Of a DNA stretch of 64,000 nt, positions 51,501 through 60,500 are shown one piece after another (positions within the stretch are counted from its first letter, which is position 1; the number at the start of each line of letters is the position of its first letter). Location of the stretch: contig VXAY01007418.1 in assembly GCA_013399855.1 (NCBI GenBank), positions 220,169-284,168 of the forward strand, written 5' to 3'. A model generated the notes under the pieces. That model did not search any database, was not told the origin of the DNA, and saw only the letters and a program-made list of their open reading frames with translations. Source of the stretch: Oxyruncus cristatus. Lineage: Eukaryota; Chordata; Aves; Passeriformes; Cotingidae. The translations under genes were made by a program, and so were the position numbers.

Positions 51501-54500
51501 CATTGTCAGGTCTTAGATTTTCAGTCTCCTGTTGCTGCTATTTCTCTCACCGCTTCTCTCTGGACTTCAGAGCTTATGTATCTCAAGTGTCATTTGAGGC
51601 GAAGTCAGCTTAAATTCCCTTCCATGGAGTGGAGGAAAGTGTGGTTATATGGAATCACAGAATCCTACAATGGTTTGGGTTGGAAAGGACCTTAAAGCTC
51701 ATCTCCTTCCACCCCCCTGCCATGGGCAGGCACACCTCCCACTATCCCAGGTTGCTCCAAGCCCCGTCCAACCTGGCCTTGGATACTTCCAAGGATGGGG
51801 CAGCCACAGCATCTCTGGGCAACCTGTGCCAGTTTTCTTATTGAAAAGACTCCTTTTGTTTAAGGGGACCAGAGAGGAGCAGGAGAAATCCCTAATCCAC
51901 ATCAACTGCCTGGATTGAGCACCTGCTGCAAGTGTTGAAGGCAGATGGTTCCAGAGATTGGGAAACACTGAGTTAACACATTTGCAGCACTGAGGGCTTG
52001 GTGGGTGTTCGGCTCCTGCCTAAGAGCCTCTTGGGAACATTAGACACCACTGCTCTCCCCATGTTGTCCTTTACACCTTCTCCTGAGCAGTGATGAAAGA
52101 GGAGTAGAGAACATTAAGGGGCTCTTTACCTGCCAATTTGAACAGTGGGCTCGGTGGCATAGACTGTCCCAGTGAACCCTGTGTACTCCGTGATGTAGGG
52201 CAGTGCCATCATGCAGTGATAGTTGGAGATCAAGATCACATCCACCGTGGAGAGGTCAAGCAGTTCAGTCTGAAAACAGAGCAGAGAGATAAGCAACATG
52301 TAACCCTTTCATGCAGTTCAAGCAATGGCAGAAAAACTTCTTATTCTGTTTTTGTTTTGTTTTTGTTTTTTTTTTTTTTTTTAATTTTGACCTGCAGGAA
52401 TGTAACCAGTTTATATATGTCTCATGCCGTGTCTCAGGTGTGGCAAAAATTAATATTTCCTTCAAATTAACAAGATTTATTTAAAAAGCCCCCTAAAAGG
52501 AAACCATGTCCTGTGTTTGTCTGTGTTTCGTGCAGGGAAATGGCTGCTGTTACGAGATCCATGGTGATCACACTTTTATCAAAGAACTCATGTGTGCTCT
52601 TCCTTTGGGAGGAACAGACACCAAAACTTCTGCAGCACTGATTTAGCAGGGTGGCTCATTTTTTTTAATGCAGCACATCCTACGGTACCCCAGGAGAGTG
52701 AGAGAGATGAATGAAGACTGTGTTTATTCCTACGCTTAAAATAATTCTATTTTCCCCAAGCAAACTCTTGGCATCTTTATCATTCACATTTTCTACAGCA
52801 GGAGATGAAGCTCATTCACAGGCTGCAACAAAACAGTTGGGTGGGTCCAATTTGGTTTGATGTGACAGTTGAGACAAGAGTTCTGAGAGCAAAAGAAGAT
52901 TTCACACATTGTTAGAAGAATTTTAATTAGAAATATTTACTGGTAATGCTGTAACACAAACGGTGTTAAGTCAGGAATTTACAAGATGTATGACCTCTAA
53001 CTCAGTTATTATAGAGCAGCTAATGGAATTCAACACTCATCAAGCACATATTATCTGATTACAAGGCTTGGTCCAGCAATTTGAATAAAAAAGGCAAGAA
53101 AGTAGGTCACTCTGCTTTTCAGAGGGCTGACACAGTGCTCTGGTGACAAGCTGCTTAACTCCTCACTAAGCACTCACGGTTTCAGTCCATGATCACAGCT
53201 AATGTTGGAGCCAGGATCTCCAAGCTGGGAACAGGAGGTGAAACACCATCCTGGGATCCCTGACAGGGCACCTTTTGTCTCACTGAGCTTCCAGGAAGAG
53301 ACACAGTCACTGTGTGGTATCAAAGGATCCGCTGATGTCTCCTCCTGCCAAGGCCTGGTTCCTTCGTCAACTGGTTTTCAGCTTGTCCAGAATCAAGTTC
53401 TAGAGTGGTTTGGGTGGGAAGGGACCTTAAAACTCATCTCATCCCACCACCTGCCATGGGCAGGGACACCTTCCACTAGCCCCGGTTCCTCCAAGCCCCA
53501 TCCAACCTGGCATGGAACACTTCCAGGGATGGGGCAGCCACAGCTTGTCTGGGCAACCTGTGCCAGGGCCTCCCCACCCACACAGCAAACAATCCCTTCC
53601 CAATATTCCATCTCTCCCTGCCCTCTGGCAGTGGGAAGCCATTCCCCCTTGTCCTGTCCCTCCATGCCTTGGCCCCAGTCCCTCTCCAGCTCTCCTGGAG
53701 CCCCTTTAGGCCCTGGAAGGGGTTCTGAGGTATCCTTGGAGCCTTCTCCTCTCCAGGCTGAGCCCCCCCGACTCCCCCAGCCTGGCTCTCAGAGATGCTC
53801 CAGCCCTGAGCTGAACCCCAGCCCAGGTGAGCCCTCAGGAGGATACACACCACCACTTTCCAACCTTCAGCATTCCACATCTCAGCATCCCAGACGCACT
53901 TACTGAAAGGATGAAAAGGGTGTCAAAACCAAAACAAAGTCAAATCTTCCCTGGGACTTGTGGTGATCTCACCAAAGTGCCTTTGAACTGAAGAGGTTTC
54001 AAAATGTTTCTTGAAATGTGAAGAGAGCAGAGGGTTGCCAAGCAAAGAGAGGGCTGCACCCTGCACTCTGACATGTGAGTGTACTCTGCTGCTCAGACAG
54101 CCTTTAGCACCTTGTGGCTGCTGGATTAGATCCAAATCTTGGCTTGCTTTGGCAATGGCGTTCCTGGAAGTGATACCCTGATTCTCCCACTAACTGCTTT
54201 TGCAGACAAGTTTCTTCAAAAGAAGTGGCATGGAAGCAGACAAAGGGAGAGACAAAGCCTCTTTCACACAAGCTCCTTCTTATCCTGTGCTGCCAAACAC
54301 CAGCAATGTTCCCACTGTGCTGATGCTTTCAGCTGGCCATGACACCCGAACCTCCCGCAGGCAGGTGAGCTCGAGGCCCGAGCTGGGTATCACCAGCAGA
54401 TCTCTTCCTGGTGCTCACAGAGACTCGGCATCTGTTGGCAACTTAGGAAAACATCTGGGAGGCCAATTTTAGAAGTCCCTGAAATGGTGACCAGTGCAGC

Positions 54501-57500
54501 TGGTTGTTGTCACGTGGACTGCTGGGGAGCAGCTCCATGCTGTGATAACACGGGTAAAACAAAGCAGCGACTCCCCGTCTGTCGTATTTAGAGCTGCACA
54601 TGTGGGTGTTTTCCAGCCCAACAGAGTAACCAGAAAGCCTGGCTTAAGCATCCTAAGGCCCAGCAGATTATCTTTCCTGTGCATGGTCTCAATTCCAAAG
54701 GGAATCCAGCACACAAAACTCTATCCTTCCCCAGATCTGAGCCACAATGGCATTTTCTACACATGCAGATGCTTCCCATATTCCTTCCGTAGCACAGTAA
54801 CCAAACAGATCACAAGAACCCTGCATTATTAGGGTTTTGGGTTGGTTTTTTTTCCGGTGTGATTGGATTATAACCATTCCAGATGGGATGGAATGATTAT
54901 AATCTGTTGGAATCACTTGCCAAAACCAGTACCAGAGCTGCCAACTTGCTTGGAAGAATCGAGATGGCAAGAGTCACGAGGTGCCAGAGGAGAGTTTCAT
55001 GGGATCCACAGACAGAAACACTATTGCCAGGACCCCAGCAAGCTGACAACAACCTTCCAGGAGTGTTTTGTGCCTCCCGCCAACAAGGTCGGGCAGAATG
55101 GGAATAAAAAAATCGCTGCCCAAAAGCAATTGTCTGTCTTTGAATGACAGAGAAAACATCCCAACATGAAAGGAAAGAACTGATGTTATCACAGTCTGAA
55201 CACACTGAGGAAAGAGGATACTATTCCCAGACCATTCCCCATCATACACCCCCATCTCTCTCTGCTCAGCTTTTGACTCCTTCATAGAGCATTACCCTGA
55301 TCAGTCAGGTGACCCCAGGTAATCCAAACATCTTCAATAGTCTTGCTTTCCTTTTTTTCTTTTAAATCCATGAATTCTTGCAAAAAACAGCTTGAGAAGC
55401 AGCCACTTGCAGCCATGTCAGAGGATTTGAAGGCACAGTTCTTCCCTCAAAGAGGCAGGGATGGGCAGCAAAGAAGGCAGCAGAAGTTTTTGACCTAAAT
55501 GTGCTGCCGGCAGAAATGCAGCCCAGGAGAATCCAAACCTGGCTAAACCACATATTCAGCTCCCCAGGGAGCTCCACTGGGCAGGTCCTGAATCCATGGT
55601 TAGAGACAAACAGCATTCCTTGTCTTCAGTCCCTGCCCTTATCTGGATCAGCACACGTATCCTGTCATATTCCAGCCCAGCTCAGTCAGATTGTCTTTGG
55701 AAGGCCCATAAAAAAGGGACAGTTAAGTCTTATTCTTGTGTGAGATACCGATCTGCTCAAGGAAACCTTCCACACCTCCCAAAACCTCAGCTGAAAAGGG
55801 TTGTTTCCATCCTTTTCCCAGTTTTAGCAGTATTATTTACTGAGCACTAATTAATTAGCAATAATCTGATAATAATAATAATAACAATTCAGCAATTTTC
55901 TCTGACATGATTGAACAGAGCCAGATTTTCAGCAAAATAAACTCACCTCTGGCAAGCAGAACTCAGGCACTGAGTCCACAAACACGTGGCCAGAGCACTC
56001 CTTGAGCTCCTGTAAAACCCACACCAACAGAGAAGACACACAAATACAACACGGTGTTACTCCAACGCAGCACATTTTGCACTTCCCAAACATTTTCTTC
56101 ATCACAGGTAATTTCCAGCCTGTTATTACATTATGTTTATGCCCCTTCTTGGTGTAGGCAGGTCTCCTGAAATTGCTTTCATGCCAGATGAGGCTGCTTG
56201 GTGCCTGAAGGGATCAGATCCTTGTTGGGAGAACAGAGGGAGCACTCTGGTAGGTCAGGAAGGAGCCCTGGGAATCACTGGTGGGTGGTTTGGAAGGCAA
56301 GTTTGCAATTTAGTTTTGGTTCCAAACAACATCCAACCTTTTCTGTCTTATTAGGACCAGAATGCAATTTTTAGCCCCTTTCTGAGAGTATTTGATGAAG
56401 CAACTTTTGGGGATCTATGCTCCACGTGGAACTTTTTATCAAGAGTTAGCTCCACCAGATCTCTAGTCCTCTTATTTTCTTCTTCTTTTTTCAAGGCTGA
56501 CATCACAAAATCTTTGTCACATAAAAAATCACATTCCTCAGGGCTATGTGTGGAACAAAGATATTCCCAGCTCCACTCCTAGCACACCTCACAGGATATC
56601 TCCCACCCGCTCTTCTCACCTGGATGCTTCCCTAGTCCCACAGAGAGGGGTCTCAGCCAGAGTCAGACTGACAGAATTAAAGATTGAATCCAATTGTTAA
56701 TAATTACAGTGCACCTGCCAGCTCATAACGAATGAGCAATTACAGCTCGTGGCAGAAGTCTCCCAACCTCATCTCCAGGGAGTTCAAAATGATTAAAAGG
56801 AGATCTCAGCACATTTCAGTGCCTCTGCAGGACTGAAGTTTTATAACTGTCATTGGAACAGGAATGTCCACCCCCCATGATGAAACACCCCCCTTTGACT
56901 CCTTCCCTTGCCTTTTTCCAGCAGGGGGCACGGAATTTACCATTCCAGGCAGTCACAGTGGTCAAGGTGAAGGGAGGAGACGCTGCATTTGAATTTCTAA
57001 CACATGATTTCCATTGGCACTGGGTGAGTTTGGAGGCTTCTCTCCAGCACATAATGCAGCGGCAGCACCCCAGAAATGGAAATACATCCCATATAAAACT
57101 ATGCTGACGGTCTGTCCACTCTTTGGGAGCTCTGAGACCCAGGCTGGGATTTGGGAGAAACATATTCCAGGGAATTCAAACTGAGCAACTCCATTCCTCG
57201 TCCCTGAGCCTTTGCAGCCTGTGACTGCCAGAGAACAAGTGCTCTGAATAGAGCTGTTACTATTTTACCAACACAAATGCTGCCTGTACAGTTTCTTTTG
57301 TCTCCAATGAGAAGAAAAATCAGGTCTTTAATCTATGATCTTCAGCTCCCTTGCCTGTAAAAATCAGATCAATCCATTTTGTCCACCTCCAAGTCCCCTA
57401 CATAACCAACTATTATCAGTGTTTCCTTTAATGTTCCCATAGTCAGAGAACAGTCTATTAAAACAGTATTTTCTCCACTGGTACCTATTGCTGCCCACAT

Positions 57501-60500
57501 CTGAAATGTACCTGCCTATTTTACTAACTTCTGACATATTTTTGTGTTCATTGTTCCCCCGTGGCAGATCAAGCTGGAGGCTGCAGTGCCAACTTTTGGT
57601 TGAAGCCCCAGATAAATTCTCCCTACAAAACTGATGTAATGAAAAGAAGGGGAAAAAAAAGATAAATTCTGTGTCTCTCATGTAGCTGAGGAAGTTCTGT
57701 GTCTTAGAATTAGGAGGCTGGAGATAAAATCCTCCCTGCTATGTCCAGCAGCAGAACACATGTTGACTTCAGAGGCCAAAGGCAGGCTTTTCCTCTCTGA
57801 GGGACCTCCCATAGGCAAACCATTCACTCTCTCTGAGTCCTCCTGCCTCAAAAAGGGTACAGTACCAACCTCATTTATAAGCACACTCTGAAGCTTCAGC
57901 GTCAGAAAAGTGAGACTGGGGAATAAAAGGCGCTCTAAGAAGGCAAGGCACTATTATTTATGGAGCTCCATGAAACACAAAAATATTCATACTGATGACT
58001 TCTGCATTTTAAAGAGGATTTTTTATAATCTAGGCTACCTCTGAAGACTGAGAGCCTGGAGTTGCTATTAGCATTTTGTTTCAAATCCTTCTGCTCTACA
58101 AGGACACCCTGGCTGGTAAAGGTACGCACAGAAACCTTTGGGATGAGTCAGTGTGGAATACTGTTCCCGCTCCTAACCTGTCAGGGAGCTTTTGGCATGG
58201 CAAGAAAATTCCAAAAGTACAGTACCTTGTCCAAAAAGGTGCTTCCATCTTTCAAAACCCAACCAGGAAGTTTGGACAGCCTGGGGCTGTGGGAAAAAAA
58301 GAAGAGAAATTATTGGAATATGAACTGGCTCATGATCAGTGGCCAAGCACAGCCCTTCTGTTTGGTGTCACACAGGCAGAGAACAGCATTCCTGTCTCAG
58401 GGAAGTAACAGTCTCAATAAAACAGACAGACGGTTTCACTGTGGGTAAGTGTTCACCAAAATGACTTTTACAAATCACGATTGTGACACTTTTAAGTAAA
58501 AAGAATAAGAGGATGTGGCCTGCAGGGAGTTTTTAGCCATTTATGAGGAGAATTTCAAAAAGGCTCAGTGCTGCTTAGTTGCCCTGTGGTGAAACTGGAT
58601 GAATAAACAGAAGTTGGGGCAGCAACAAACTCCGGGCCTGAAATGACACAAAAGCACATAAAACTGCTCTGGGACAGAGGACAACAGACAAATATTCCCA
58701 TTAGCCATGGCAGGGAAAGACTGATGCTCTGGACGCAGTGTTTGTAGACGTAGGTTGGGATTTTAGATCACATAAAACACGGTTTCATGCTTGGTTCTCA
58801 CCCTGAGGAGCCGCACCACCAGCTGTACAGAGCATTTACCTCTGCTGAAGGACAAAGGGGCAAGGAGGCTTTGCTCTGAAGTGCATGTTCTAAGCAACAG
58901 CAGAGCCCCTTTTTTTAAGAGTTTCCAATGCTAATAAAGCAATTTCAAGGTGGACACTGTAATCCTGAGTTTACAGCAGTACTTGCTGCAGCATTTCTCG
59001 CTGCCTTAACTGAGAGACTTATTTACACTTCACCATAACATGTGATTTCTGTGGGAGCCTCCAGCTTAGCTCTAAAACTGCTGTGTGCCCAGACTCAAGC
59101 ACATCTACAGAAATCCAAAGTGGAGGTAACAAGAGAACTGAACCCAACTGGAAACAAGCCCTGCAACAACCTCAGATCTGGAACCTGGTTGCAGTGAAAT
59201 CTGGAAGTGTTGGGCACTAAGCTCTACAGACAAACATGTTTACAGCCTACAAGGGCCTTCAAATGAAACATCTTGAAAATAGGAAGTGATTTGAGGGCTC
59301 AGAGGAATGTTGTGTTCAGACTAACGTGGATATGAAGGAACAAATTCTAACTGACACCCCAGAAAGTCCCAAGGAAGGAAAAAGGGGAAATCCAAGACTC
59401 AAGAAGTTTGGACAGAAGGTAAGAGGGGAGGGTAGAAGGACATGTCATGCAGAAGCTGTGCTGGAAAAGTGCATCCTATTTTGAGGATTAAGTCTGAAGA
59501 AGTCGAATGACAGAAAAGATGAAGTGGCTGAACGTGCTCCACACCAACACATTCAAAAGCACAATTTAGGAGGAACAATTTGGAGACTGAGGGGGCTGAG
59601 GATGATTGGTGCAGTGAGACTAAAAGAGCTAGGCAAAAAGCAGGGAAAAAGCAGGAACAAACCACTCTGACATGCAACAGCTTTGACAGATACAGGAGAA
59701 GAGGACAGAAACCTTGGTTGGAAGGGACTTCTGGAGGTCTGCAGTCCAATGTCTCAATGACCAGGTCAGGTCAGTCTGGCTTTGTCCAGCTGTGCCTTGC
59801 AAATCCCTGGATCTATCTGTGGTATCACCAGCACGAGGTAGAGCAGAATAAATTTTCCCCGATATTCTTGCCCTAGTCCTCATAATTTACCTTCACGTGA
59901 GTTTTGCTTTTATTCACAGTGAAACAGCACTACTGACTCGTACTAAACTGGCATCCACTGAGGAGTGTCTTGTCAGGGGAGGCAAAATCAGCAGATGGGT
60001 CTTTGTGTGTGGCTGGAAGGGAATGAGCAACACAGGACAGAAAGGACTCTTTACCTTGAAGACAAGCAGCAACACAGCTCCTGCCGACACAGTTTTGACA
60101 TTGTAATAGAGTGATTGATTAATCCAAAATAGCTGGAACTGTCCCATAAATAATGTGAGCAAGTGTGTCATGGCTAGACAGGAAAGGTTAAGAGCTTCCC
60201 ACATGTTCATTTTACCGCTTTGCATTTGACTTTGGCGCAGGGGAGAAAATTCCGGTTGACAAACCTCCTTTAAGGTACACGACAGGGCACAAAGTGTTTG
60301 GCAACTGCAGGTGCCCTGCACGTGCTCCGTGGGCTGGAGAGAACAAGGACTGCCACTGCCAGGGCAAGGGGGAATCTAAATACTTCTTGATGGGCTTTTT
60401 TTTTGGGAGAGCAAAGAACTCTAAAAAATGTCCAGTCCCTTTCATGCCACAAACACCGCAGCACTTTCCTCTCTCAGAGATTAAAGCACAGGTTCTCAAA

